This document shows, one piece after another, positions 7,828 to 16,551 of a DNA stretch of 64,000 nucleotides. Each line of letters opens with the position of its first letter. The stretch's first letter is position 1. The notes below the pieces were generated by a model that saw nothing but the letters and a program-made list of their open reading frames with translations, was not told where the DNA came from and did not search any database. Both the position numbers and the translations under genes were made by a program. The DNA lies in assembly GCA_007751475.1 (NCBI GenBank), contig CP036434.1, positions 4,965,524 to 5,029,523 on the forward strand, given 5' to 3'. The stretch is from Saltatorellus ferox. Its GTDB lineage: Bacteria; Planctomycetota; UBA1135; GCA-002686595.

Positions 7828-9411
7828 TCAACCGCGCATCAGCGGGACCAACAGGCCCGGCTTGCCATGCCCGAGGCCCTCGGGGAGGCCGCCTGCCCAG
7901 CGGAAGAGCGCCGGCTCGCCGCGGGAATTGCGCCCTTCGACGCCGCACGAGAACGGCACGCCGACGGGGCGGCTGTCGAACCAGCGGGGCAGCCTCAGGC
8001 GCAAGCCCTCTCCGCCGCGCACCACGTCATCCCCGAGGCGCGCGATGAGATGACCCTTCTTGAGCGACCCCGAGTTCTCCAGGCGGACCTGAAGCTCTCC
8101 GCCGATCCGCCGGATCGTGATGGTCGCGGCTCGCTGCCCTGGGCTCTCCCGGAGGGTGGTGAGACGTCGCGCCAGCCCATCCGCCGTCGCGATGCGCCTT
8201 CGGACCAGAGGGGCATCCAGAAGGAGCTGGCCACCGGGCTGAAGCTCCGATCCGGACAGGGCCGACGCTTCCTTCCACTCCAGCAGCGCACCCAGGAGCG
8301 GATCCGGACCCGGGCTCCGAGCGCCTCCGCTGATCCGAAAGGGAATCGAACGCTGCTCATGGGCTTCGAGGTCGAAAGCACGCGGCAGACCATCGATGTC
8401 GAACGCACCTTGGGGCACGAAGATCGAAGCGCGCACGGTCACCGGGAAAGGCATCGGGTTCGTGATCGACGCGGCCGTGTCCCATGATCCGAACCATTCA
8501 CCGCGCTCCGGCGAGGCGAGCGTCTCGGGCTCGACGAAGAGCTCTGGAGCCTCGATCGGGTAAGGATGGTTCGAGCCAGGCTGCATACGCGCCAGCGCCC
8601 GCGCAGCGAGCGCTCGATGCGGTTCGTTGGTGTTGAGTCCGAACAGCGGCCGGCGACAGAGTTCGAGCAGCTCGTCCGGATCATCGATGGCCCACGCCCA
8701 GCACTCCGTGAACGACCAGTCCTCGGCCGCCGCCTCCGTGCGCCAGCCGCCAGGGCCCACGCTGTAGGCCGCGATGCGCTCGTCTCTCACGAAGCGACGA
8801 TCATACTCGTTCGCGAGCACGCCGAGCAGCATCGCCGGGAGCCCACGGTCTCTCGCCTCCAAGACGACATCCCTGCGGAAGCTCGCGACGCGACAAGGGA
8901 CGGGCGGACGCCGCTCGGCGAGCAGCTGGACGAGCGGTTCGACGAGCCCCGCTTCCTTCAGCTCGATCATGTGGAACGGAGGCTCGCCGCGTCGCTCGGA
9001 GGTCAGTCCGAGCGCCTCGTCGAGGATCGGCACCTGCTCGCCGTGGAACCTCCGCGAGAACCAGCCGCCCGCGTCGAGCCCGTAGAGTTCGCGCAAATCG
9101 ACGTCCCGGATCCTTCCGGGCATGCCCGTCGTCCGCCGCAGCGTGGCGTCGTGGAAGATCACGGGATCGCCGCTCGCGCAGGCGCGCACGTCGTACTCCA
9201 CGCCGTCGAGCCCGAGTTCCAGCGCACGGCGCAGGCTCGCCAGCGTGTTCTCGGGCGCCTCCCGCGGGGCACCTCGGTGACCGAGGATCAGCGGCGGACC
9301 GCCGAACTGTGCGCCCGAAACCCCCAGATCCGCGAGCCCTGCGTACACGTCGCGCTCGAGCGGCGCGCGAAACCGATTCTCGGGCTCTCCCGAGGACGTC
9401 GAATCACTCAA
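7828..9411 (-). CDS. Glycerophosphodiester phosphodiesterase with C-terminal beta domain
   Basis: The first half is a GDPD TIM barrel that hydrolyses glycerophosphodiesters to glycerol-3-phosphate and an alcohol. The N-terminal signature LILGHRGAPREAPENT (42-56) provides the catalytic histidine and metal-binding glutamate, EYD (72-74) gives further metal ligands, and HD (87-88) the second histidine. About 250 residues beyond the barrel are unlike GDPD and look beta-rich; they may be a binding or secretion module. The TTG start at 9411 overlaps the stop of the upstream lipoprotein gene as TTGA, and no better start lies near the barrel. No signal peptide is visible, so the protein may be cytoplasmic. 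Length is 527 residues, against roughly 250-300 for plain bacterial GDPDs. Confidence 0.82.
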   Translation of the reverse strand: MSDSTSSGEPENRFRAPLERDVYAGLADLGVSGAQFGGPPLILGHRGAPREAPENTLASLRRALELGLDGVEYDVRACASGDPVIFHDATLRRTTGMPGRIRDVDLRELYGLDAGGWFSRRFHGEQVPILDEALGLTSERRGEPPFHMIELKEAGLVEPLVQLLAERRPPVPCRVASFRRDVVLEARDRGLPAMLLGVLANEYDRRFVRDERIAAYSVGPGGWRTEAAAEDWSFTECWAWAIDDPDELLELCRRPLFGLNTNEPHRALAARALARMQPGSNHPYPIEAPELFVEPETLASPERGEWFGSWDTAASITNPMPFPVTVRASIFVPQGAFDIDGLPRAFDLEAHEQRSIPFRISGGARSPGPDPLLGALLEWKEASALSGSELQPGGQLLLDAPLVRRRIATADGLARRLTTLRESPGQRAATITIRRIGGELQVRLENSGSLKKGHLIARLGDDVVRGGEGLRLRLPRWFDSRPVGVPFSCGVEGRNSRGEPALFRWAGGLPEGLGHGKPGLLVPLMRG

Positions 9412-10682
9412 GGCTTCCGCGCAACCTTTCCATCTTTGCGATGGATCAAGAGAACGTGGCCGGAGTCTCCGCAGGTGATCAGGCAGGGCCCGAAGTCGGC
9501 GATGTCCCCGGCCCTCAGGTCGTGCAGCTTGTCCGTGTCCCGTGCGACATGGCGCAGTTTCCCTTCGAACCCGATCGCCTGGGACTGACCCGAAGATTCC
9601 GGCTGCTTCCCGTCGACGCGGCTCAAGTCGACCACTCGCACGCGGCCGTCGTAGCCGACCGAGCAGGCCTCGAGTCCTTGGGCTTCTGCCCCTTCGCTCC
9701 CGGGGTCGATGTCCATGAAAACGGCTCCACGCAGGCGATCCTCGGAACTCTCCAGCAGGCTGCTCGTGGGTGAGGGACCCGTCGACAGGATGCGCAGGTG
9801 GCCTTCGTCGTCCGCGAGAAGCACGCCGATCTCCTTCGAATAGGCGACGCGGGACAGCGGACTCCCGTGCTGGACCGGCGGTTGATGCCCGAACTCGCCT
9901 GGAAGCACCATGTACTCGACCGAATGGCCGTCGTCGGCTGCCAGCACGAAGCCCTCCTCGGTCAGCGCAACGCCCTTGACGTTCCCGATCCGCGGCAGGT
10001 CGATCGCCCCGATCCCCATGGCGACGGCGCCGCCCTTCACCTGGGTGGTCAGGGTTCCGACGAGGGCCTGGGGGAAGAAACCCGCGCAAACGAACTGATC
10101 GTGTTCTGTGAGTCCGATGTCGCCAACGGCCACCCCATGGACGAGCCCGGGCGTCAGGTAGGACGTCTCGGCCCAATGACCGCTCTTCTCGCGATGGAAG
10201 ACACGAACGATGCCAGGACCCCCGTCGTCCTCTTTCCCGTGGTGGGCGCCCACCGCGACGATCTCGTCCATCGCCGGCGTCCCAGGAGCCGAAGGAAGGA
10301 GATCCCCCACGGCGACCTGCACGAGTTCGCCGCTCGTCGACGCGATCACCTGGTGACCGAACGAATCACCCACTCGAGCGATCAAGTGAACGCGCCCCAG
10401 TTGATCGACCGCGACGATCTCTTCGCCAGGACGCTCGGGATCGAGTTCGCCCGTCGCCACACCGTTCACTCGCACGTCGCACCTGTACACCAGCTCGGCG
10501 GCGTAGCCGGGATCCAGCACGACGGGCGCGGAGATCGGGCCCTTGCTTCCGGAGGAAGCACTCACCACTTCGATCTCGGGTTCCGAAGCGGCGCAGGCCG
10601 TCATGGCCAGGGAAGAGAGGATCAGCGCCGAAGCGGCGTCCCTTGCGCTCCAGCCCCGCGGTGAGTGAGGTGTCCGTTCCAT
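9408..10682 (-). CDS. Lipoprotein with repeated beta-propeller-like segments, unknown function
   Basis: The 424-residue product has an N-terminal lipoprotein signal with the lipobox MTAC near residue 31, so it should be anchored in a membrane facing outward. The mature part contains repeated short segments of the type GDL/GDI...D(E/Q)(I/F)VAVG and VVDLSRVDG, spaced as in FG-GAP or similar propeller blades, and ends with a basic tail. I do not recognise a named family. It starts six bases after the selD stop and is joined to the phosphodiesterase gene by a TTGA overlap, so it belongs to the sel-containing unit, although nothing in it suggests a selenium role. Confidence 0.6.
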   Translation of the reverse strand: MERTPHSPRGWSARDAASALILSSLAMTACAASEPEIEVVSASSGSKGPISAPVVLDPGYAAELVYRCDVRVNGVATGELDPERPGEEIVAVDQLGRVHLIARVGDSFGHQVIASTSGELVQVAVGDLLPSAPGTPAMDEIVAVGAHHGKEDDGGPGIVRVFHREKSGHWAETSYLTPGLVHGVAVGDIGLTEHDQFVCAGFFPQALVGTLTTQVKGGAVAMGIGAIDLPRIGNVKGVALTEEGFVLAADDGHSVEYMVLPGEFGHQPPVQHGSPLSRVAYSKEIGVLLADDEGHLRILSTGPSPTSSLLESSEDRLRGAVFMDIDPGSEGAEAQGLEACSVGYDGRVRVVDLSRVDGKQPESSGQSQAIGFEGKLRHVARDTDKLHDLRAGDIADFGPCLITCGDSGHVLLIHRKDGKVARKP

Positions 10683-10688
10683 GTCGTG

Positions 10689-11759
10689 CTAGAAGAGTTC
10701 GATGAGGTGATCACTTTCCTTCGCGACCACTTCGCCTACCCGGTGAACGGGCACATCGCGGCGGGAGAGTTCGTCCTCGAGTCGGGTCGCCCGCTCGGGC
10801 GGCAGCACGATCAAGAGTCCGCCCGAGGTCTCCGCGTCGTAGGCGATGTCGACGAGCGCCTGGTCGAGGCCGGGACCGATACCGATGACGTCGCTGAGTG
10901 CCGCCTTGCCGCGACCGGTGCCGCCGGAGACGATCCCCTTCGCCGCGAGGTCGCGAGCCCCCGGAAAGATAGGAAGCTTGCCCAGTTCGAGCCGAATCGT
11001 CACGCCGGACGCGAGCGCGATATTGCGCGCATGTCCGTTGAGCCCAAAGCCCGTGATGTCGGTGCAGGCGTGCGCGCCCGACGCGTTCATGGCCGCCGCC
11101 GCGCGGTCGTTGAGCGTCGCCATCTGCAGCGCCGCCTCGCGCATGACCTCGTCGGACACCTTCTTGAACTTGCCAGCGGTCGTCATCGAGCCCATGCCGA
11201 GCGGCTTCGTCAGGTAGCAGACATCGCCCACCTTCGCGCCAGCGTTCGCCGTCAGCTGCGCGCGCTGGACCACCCCGGTGACGGCGAATCCGAACTGCGG
11301 CTCCGGCGACTCGACCGTGTGACCACCCGCGAGCACCGCGCCCGCCTCGGCGATCTTGTCGAAACCGCCCTGGAAGATCTCACGCACCCATTCCTCGTCG
11401 AAGCCCTTGGGAAACCCCGCGATGTTCAGCGCGCTGACCGGCTTGCCGCCCATCGCGTACACGTCGGAAAGAGAGTTCGCAGCGGCCACCGCTCCGTAGA
11501 GGTAGGCGTCATCGAGGACGGGTGGAAAGTAGTCCACCGTCTGCACGAGGGCGATCTCGACGCCTGCCGGCAGGCCCTCGTTCTGGCCGAGCACGACGAC
11601 GCCTGCGTCGTCGACGGTTTGAGGACCGACGAGCAGACGCGGATCATCCGACTGTTTCATGCCACGCAGCACCTGCGTGAGCTGCCCCATGGGCATCTTG
11701 GCAGCTCAGCCAGCGCAGGCTGCGTAGTCCGTCAGCCGCTTGTTTCTCTTGAGTCTCAT
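10689..11759 (-). CDS. selD: Selenide, water dikinase SelD with selenocysteine at residue 18
   Basis: SelD makes selenophosphate from selenide and ATP, the selenium donor for Sec-tRNA. The frame beginning MPMGQL at 11696 lacks the catalytic N-terminus. Extending upstream through one in-frame TGA (11706-11708) restores it: RLTDYAACAG, TGA, AAK. SelD proteins have LTxYxxxxGC/U followed three residues later by an essential lysine, as with Cys17 and Lys20 in E. coli; here the TGA is codon 18 and Lys21 follows. Downstream are the AIRS-family ATP-binding segments, including TVDYFPP and GGHTVE. Two RNA hairpins follow the TGA. With the natural ATG at 11759 the protein is 356 residues, the usual size. 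selA lies two genes upstream. The alternative, a disabled selD, is unlikely because the rest is intact. Confidence 0.88.
11663..11708 (-). promoter_or_regulatory. Candidate bacterial SECIS hairpins after the selD UGA
   Basis: A perfect 7-bp stem CACGCAG/CTGCGTG (11673-11679 with 11663-11669) closes a GUG loop about 33 bases after the UGA, within the spacing given for bacterial SECIS elements and with a G at the start of the loop. A second perfect 9-bp stem, TGAGCTGCC/GGCAGCTCA (11700-11708 with 11678-11686), begins at the UGA itself. The two overlap by two bases, so they may alternate. SelB binding is inferred from position and shape only. Confidence 0.55.
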
Positions 11760-11803
11760 GGTAGGCGCCCATTGTAGTCCCCGGCGGCGCCCGTCCACAC
11801 CGG

Positions 11804-13081
11804 CTACGCCATGAAGTAGCGCGCGGAACCCAAAAGTTGCTTCCGAAGCGCCGCGCGCGTGTCCACGACGACCGCCTGGCACGCCGCGATGAGATCGAGG
11901 TCCACGCCCTCTTGATCCACCAGAATCACGACGGCGTCGAAGTCGGCGAGCGCTTCCGCGTTCACGTCCAGGGACTCCCCGAGTGAACAGCTCGGAACGA
12001 GCGGATCGGCGTAGCTCACCTGTGCGCCTTCTGCCCGGAGTGCTGCCGCAATGGGAAAAGCCGGCGACTCCTCGACGATGCCCACGCCGCGCTTGTAGGC
12101 CACCCCCACGAGGAGCACCCGCGCCTCGTCCACGTCCACGTGGATCGAACGAAGCGCGCTCTGGGTCTTGGCCGCGACGAAGCCCGGCATCGCCCGGTTG
12201 ATCTCCCCGGACAGCTCCACGAAGCGCGTCTCCGCGCCCGCGCGCTTCGCTGCCCACGAAAGATAGAACGGATCGATGGGAAGGCAGTGCCCCCCCATCC
12301 CAGGACCCGGATCGAAGCGGGTGAACCCGAAGGGCTTGGTGGCGGCCGCGTCGAGCACCTCCCACACGTCGAGACCCATCGCATCGAAGGCGATCTTCAG
12401 CTCGCCGACGAGGGCAATGTTCACGGCGCGATGGATGTTCTCGACGAGCTTCGCCGCCTCCGCGACGTCGCTGGACCCCACCTCGATCACGGTCTCGAAG
12501 GCGAGGCGATACAGCGCGGCCGCTCGCTCGGTCGCCGCCTTCGTGACGCCTCCCACGAGCTTCGGCACACCCGCCCCGAGGAGGTCGCCGCCCGCGCGCG
12601 ACGCGTCGACGCGGCCAGGATCCACGCGCTCCGGCGAGTACGCGAGATCGACGTCTTCACGGAACTCGAAGATCTTGCCGAGGACGTGGCGAGTCGTGCC
12701 GGGCCAGGTCGTCGACTCGAGGACGACGAGGCCGCCCGCTCGAACGAACGTCGCGGCCTCGCGGGCCGCGCTCCGCACGGCGGATAGGTCCGGCGTACGG
12801 TCGGGTCGCAGCGGCGTGGGCACGCAGATCACGATCGCATCGCATCCGTCGAGGGCCTCGGGAGAGGTGCTGATCAGGGCGTTCCCGAGTCGATCGATAA
12901 GGCCCGCTGGCAGGTGCGCAAGAGGCGACTCTCCGCGCCTGATCTGCTCGACTCGCTCAACCGAGGAATCGACAAGAACGAGCTCGAGTCCGACCTGGCC
13001 GAAGAGCGCGGCGAGCGGAAGACCCACCGCGCCGAGCCCGACGATACCGACCTTCGCAACGGGCTGAGAGTTCGAGTTCAT
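11804..13081 (-). CDS. UDP-glucose/UDP-HexNAc dehydrogenase family protein
   Basis: This 425-residue enzyme belongs to the nucleotide-sugar dehydrogenases that oxidise a UDP-sugar C6 hydroxyl to the uronic acid with two NAD. The N-terminal Rossmann motif GIVGLGAVGLP (about 13-23), the segment STTWPGTT (about 124-131), and the catalytic cysteine in GGHCLPIDP are all present, followed by the C-terminal UDP-binding domain with the VLLVGVAYK strand. The GGHCLPIDP form is more typical of WbpA/TviB-like UDP-N-acetylhexosamine dehydrogenases than of UDP-glucose dehydrogenase. It supplies precursors for surface polysaccharide. No glycosyltransferases are nearby; it lies 63 bases after selA and 44 before selD, so its place in a selenium unit looks accidental. 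Confidence 0.88.
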   Translation of the reverse strand: MNSNSQPVAKVGIVGLGAVGLPLAALFGQVGLELVLVDSSVERVEQIRRGESPLAHLPAGLIDRLGNALISTSPEALDGCDAIVICVPTPLRPDRTPDLSAVRSAAREAATFVRAGGLVVLESTTWPGTTRHVLGKIFEFREDVDLAYSPERVDPGRVDASRAGGDLLGAGVPKLVGGVTKAATERAAALYRLAFETVIEVGSSDVAEAAKLVENIHRAVNIALVGELKIAFDAMGLDVWEVLDAAATKPFGFTRFDPGPGMGGHCLPIDPFYLSWAAKRAGAETRFVELSGEINRAMPGFVAAKTQSALRSIHVDVDEARVLLVGVAYKRGVGIVEESPAFPIAAALRAEGAQVSYADPLVPSCSLGESLDVNAEALADFDAVVILVDQEGVDLDLIAACQAVVVDTRAALRKQLLGSARYFMA

Positions 13082-13144
13082 GGGTGTGCCTGACGATCGA
13101 TCCCGGGCGAATCTTCCCCGCGGAGAGTCAGCTTCCGGGCCCCC

Positions 13145-14626
13145 TCAGCGGGTGAGGGCGGTGAAAGCCTGCAGGAGCCGAGCCTCGTCGCCTGGAAGCA
13201 GCGCCCTCGGATCGAGATGCACGGCGCCGTCCTGGACGCGAACGAAGACGGGCGGTTCCCCCGCGCGCAGCTCGTTCGCCAAATGATCGGCAGCGTGTCC
13301 TTCCCAGGTCACGCGCACGGCCTTCGTGGGCAGGAACACCGTCGGAGCGCTGCCGCTACCTGGCTGGGACTCGGAGTCGACGGCCTCGGCCTCGAATCCC
13401 TCGAGGGCGGAGATCGCCCCCGCGATGCGCTCGGCCACGGGCCCGAGATCCGCCACCGTCAGGTGCATGAGGCGCCGCGACGGAATCTCGTCCCCGCGGC
13501 CCGCCGCCAGAAGTTCGAGGGTCGCTTCCAGGCCGGAGAGCGCCACCTTGTCGAGCCGCATGGCGCGATAGATCGGATTCTTGCGGAGCGCGCGGATCGC
13601 CGCGCGGCGCCCGACGATCAGGCCTGCCTGCGGGCCGCCGAGGAGCTTGTCCCCCGAGAACGCGATGGCGTCGATCCCCGAGGCAACCGCGTCGCGGAGC
13701 ACGGTCTCGTCCCCGACCACGTCGAGCGAGCGAGCGCCTTCCGCCTCCAGGCGGCCAGAACCGAGGTCCCAGCCGGTCGTGATCGCGCGCTCGCGCCCGA
13801 GGCGCGCCATCTCGGCGGGGTCCACCTCTTCGGTGAAGCCCACGACGCGGAAGTTGCTGGTGTGCACCTTCATCAGGAGCGAGGTTTGCTCGGTGATCGC
13901 TCGCTCGTAGTCGGCGATGCGCGTTCGATTGGTCGATCCGACCTCGACGAGGCGGACGCCGGCGCGCTCCATCACGTCGGGCACGCGGAAGGAACCGCCG
14001 ATCTCCACGAGTTCGCCGCGGCTGACGATCGCTTCCCGGCCGCCCGCGAAGGTCTGCATCATGAGGAACGCGGCCGCGGCGCAGTTGTTGACGGCGATCC
14101 CGGTCTCGGCGCCGGTGGCGCGCGCCAGCAGAGCGCCGAGGCGCGCATCTCGCTCGTTGCGTCGGGCGCTGAAGCGGTCGAGTTCGAGCACGCAGTACCC
14201 CATGGCGGCCGCTCGCATGCGATCCGCGACCTCCGGGTGGACGGGCGCGCGCCCGAGATTCGTGTGGAGCACGACTCCGGTCGCGTTCACCGCAGGAACG
14301 ACGCCACGGCCGCGCTCGATCCGGCACGCATCGAGCAGACGAGCCAGGAACGGCCCGCCCTCGATCTCCGACCGGACGGCGGCCACGTCCAGCTTGTCGC
14401 GACCGATTCGTTGACGGAAGGCGTCCAATTCTGCCTGGACGAGCTCCGCGAGGACGGCCCTTGGAATGGGCCGCAACCGGGCTGGCTCGACGTCCATCGA
14501 GACGCTCGACTCGAGGAGGCGAAGAGCCTCGTCCACGGAAGGCAACGCCCTGAATGGATTCCCCTCGGCTCCCTGCGGCCCGTGGGGGGTCATCGGCTCG
14601 GTCGGCTGGTCAGGCTGGGCGGTCAT
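13145..14626 (-). CDS. selA: L-seryl-tRNA(Sec) selenium transferase SelA
   Basis: SelA is a PLP enzyme that converts Ser-tRNA(Sec) to Sec-tRNA(Sec) with selenophosphate from SelD. The 493-residue protein is close to the usual 460-500. It has the N-terminal tRNA-binding helical domain with LPSVDEALR, the core segment NATGVVLHTNLGRAP (114-128), and the PLP lysine Lys327 in AFSGDKLLGG. The C-terminal domain is complete. It heads the minus-strand unit containing selD, while selB and the tRNA(Sec) gene are not in the window. A TACTCT hexamer lies nine bases before the ATG and no clear Shine-Dalgarno is seen. Confidence 0.94.
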   Translation of the reverse strand: MTAQPDQPTEPMTPHGPQGAEGNPFRALPSVDEALRLLESSVSMDVEPARLRPIPRAVLAELVQAELDAFRQRIGRDKLDVAAVRSEIEGGPFLARLLDACRIERGRGVVPAVNATGVVLHTNLGRAPVHPEVADRMRAAAMGYCVLELDRFSARRNERDARLGALLARATGAETGIAVNNCAAAAFLMMQTFAGGREAIVSRGELVEIGGSFRVPDVMERAGVRLVEVGSTNRTRIADYERAITEQTSLLMKVHTSNFRVVGFTEEVDPAEMARLGRERAITTGWDLGSGRLEAEGARSLDVVGDETVLRDAVASGIDAIAFSGDKLLGGPQAGLIVGRRAAIRALRKNPIYRAMRLDKVALSGLEATLELLAAGRGDEIPSRRLMHLTVADLGPVAERIAGAISALEGFEAEAVDSESQPGSGSAPTVFLPTKAVRVTWEGHAADHLANELRAGEPPVFVRVQDGAVHLDPRALLPGDEARLLQAFTALTR

Positions 14627-14690
14627 GGCCCGTGCAGAGTAGCGCCTTGCGCGGCGACGGGCTCGCGCGAAACGCTGCCGAGTGATTCTC

Positions 14691-14721
14691 TTGAGACCCG
14701 AGCGGCCATGGCTGATAACCT
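14691..14721 (+). promoter_or_regulatory. recJ promoter, predicted leaderless
   Basis: TAACCT (14716-14721) ends six bases before the recJ ATG at 14728, which predicts a transcript starting at the start codon. TTGAGA at 14691-14696 could be the -35, 19 bases away; read with GATAAC (14714-14719) as the -10 instead, the spacing would be 17. Confidence 0.45.
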
Positions 14722-14727
14722 GGGCCC

Positions 14728-16551
14728 ATGGTGTTCGTTCCCTCCGCGTCCTCGTCTGCTGCCTCCACCCCCACGACCACGCCGGGTCGGCAGGCCTCCG
14801 GGAGCCTGGACCTGCCCGCGCACTGGAACCTGCACCTGCCCGACCCGGAGACCGTGATTCGCATCGCGCGTTCGGAGAGAATCCCCGAGGTTCTCGCCCA
14901 GCTGGCGGTGAACCGCGGCCACACGAGCGCCTCGGCGGTCCAGGCGCTCCTGGCCCCCACGCTCCACGGACTGAACGACCCGGCTGGCCTTCCTGACATG
15001 GAGATCGCCGCCGAGCGCCTCGAGCGAGCGGCGGAGAGCGGCGAGACGATCCTGATCCACGGCGACTACGACGTGGACGGCGTGAGCGGCACGGTGCTCC
15101 TCGTGCGCTTCCTGCGTCACCTCGGCGCGAAGGTCGAGTGGCACATCCCCCACCGGACCAAGGACGGCTACTCGTTCGGGGATCACTCGGTGGCGAAGGC
15201 CCGCGAGGTCGGGGCCACGCTCGTCATCTCGGTCGACAACGGCACGTCCGCCAACGAGCCGATCGCGACGCTCGTGGCGGAGGGCGTGGACGTCATCGTC
15301 ACCGACCACCACGAGCCCCCGGAAGGTGAGCTTCCCCCTGCGTTCGCGCTGGTGAATCCGAAGCTGCCCCACTCGACCTATCCGTTCCGTGAGCTCTGCG
15401 GAAGCGCCGTGGCGTTCAAGCTGGCGTGGGCCGTTTGCCAGCGTATGAGCGGTGCCGACAAGGTGCGCCCGGACCTTCGCAAGTTCCTCCTGGAGGCGCT
15501 GGGCTACGTGGCGATCGCGACGATCTGCGACGTCGTCCCTCTGATCGGAGAGAACCGGATCCTCGCTCACTACGGGCTGCGGGCGCTGGCGGAGTCGCCG
15601 TCGGCGGGCATGCAGGCGCTCCTGGAGCGCACGGACCTGACGGGCCGCGCCCTCACCGCCGAGGACGTCGGCTTCCAGATCGGGCCGCGGATCAACGCGA
15701 GCGGCCGGATGGACAGCGCGGCGCGCGCGGTCGAGACGCTGCTCGCCGACGACGCCATCACCGGCCGGCGGTACGCCGAGAAGCTGGAGACGCTGAACGA
15801 CGAACGCCGTGCCGTCGAGCGCGGTGTCGTCCAGGAAGCGCTGAAGGAGGCGAAGCGCTTCGAGGACGCGGAGCGCTATCCTGTCATGGTCCTCGGCGGC
15901 CAGGGCTGGCACCCCGGAGTGGTCGGCATCGTGGCTTCCCGGATCGTGGATCGCTTCCACCGACCGACGCTCATCATCGGCGTCGACGAGCACGGGATCG
16001 GCCGCGGGAGCGCGCGCTCGATTCCGGGCGTGAGCGTGCTGGACATCATGCGCGGCGGCTCCGAAATCTTCACGAGGTTCGGCGGCCACGAGATGGCGGC
16101 CGGCTGCGAGATCGAGGGAGCGCGCATCGACGAGCTGCGCGAGGCCATGATCGCCCGCGCCCACGAGACGCCGCGGGAGCAGCGCCAAACCCCCATCGAT
16201 ATCGATGCGATCGTGGAACTGGAAACGTTCGACGAATCGTTGATGACTCAGCTATTGCGCCTGGAGCCTTGCGGTCAGAACAATCCGGGCCCGGTGCTCA
16301 TGGCCCGGGACGTCCGCCTGGAGGAGCCCGCGCGCATCATCGGCGCGGACCGAACCCACATGATGCTGCAGATCCGCTCGGGCCGCTCGGTCTTCAAGGC
16401 GATGGCCTTCGGTATGGCGAGCCGCGAGCCGGAGCTGAAGATGAGCCAGCCGCTGGAGATCGTGTTCAAGCCGAGGCTCAATCACTGGCGGGGCCGGGTC
16501 GAGCTGCAGCTGGTGCTGGAGGATTTCCGCATCACCGCTGGCCGTCAGTGA
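14728..16551 (+). CDS. recJ: Single-stranded-DNA-specific exonuclease RecJ
   Basis: RecJ degrades single-stranded DNA 5' to 3' in recombination and mismatch repair. The 607-residue protein has the DHH-family metal motifs HGDYDVDG (111-118) and TDHHEPP (192-198), a DHHA1 domain with GGHEMAAG, and the C-terminal OB-like domain, in the normal order. The first 30 residues are serine- and threonine-rich and not part of the fold. It is transcribed away from selA, and its last seven bases overlap the convergent sulfatase gene. Confidence 0.94.
   Translation: MVFVPSASSSAASTPTTTPGRQASGSLDLPAHWNLHLPDPETVIRIARSERIPEVLAQLAVNRGHTSASAVQALLAPTLHGLNDPAGLPDMEIAAERLERAAESGETILIHGDYDVDGVSGTVLLVRFLRHLGAKVEWHIPHRTKDGYSFGDHSVAKAREVGATLVISVDNGTSANEPIATLVAEGVDVIVTDHHEPPEGELPPAFALVNPKLPHSTYPFRELCGSAVAFKLAWAVCQRMSGADKVRPDLRKFLLEALGYVAIATICDVVPLIGENRILAHYGLRALAESPSAGMQALLERTDLTGRALTAEDVGFQIGPRINASGRMDSAARAVETLLADDAITGRRYAEKLETLNDERRAVERGVVQEALKEAKRFEDAERYPVMVLGGQGWHPGVVGIVASRIVDRFHRPTLIIGVDEHGIGRGSARSIPGVSVLDIMRGGSEIFTRFGGHEMAAGCEIEGARIDELREAMIARAHETPREQRQTPIDIDAIVELETFDESLMTQLLRLEPCGQNNPGPVLMARDVRLEEPARIIGADRTHMMLQIRSGRSVFKAMAFGMASREPELKMSQPLEIVFKPRLNHWRGRVELQLVLEDFRITAGRQ

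Noticed and set aside
9412..10176. N-terminal extension of the phosphodiesterase frame to 10176
   Set aside because: The extra 255 codons overlap the lipoprotein gene and have arginine-rich shadow composition; the TTG at 9411 forms a TTGA overlap.
11706..12365. Treating the selD upstream TGA as a stop and the region as a separate gene
   Set aside because: The residues immediately around the TGA restore the SelD catalytic site in the right frame, and the rest of the longer frame is an antisense shadow of the dehydrogenase gene.
13082..13144. Search for a tRNA(Sec) gene in the sel region
   Set aside because: The gaps in the sel unit are 63 bases or less, too short for a tRNA(Sec) of about 95 bases.
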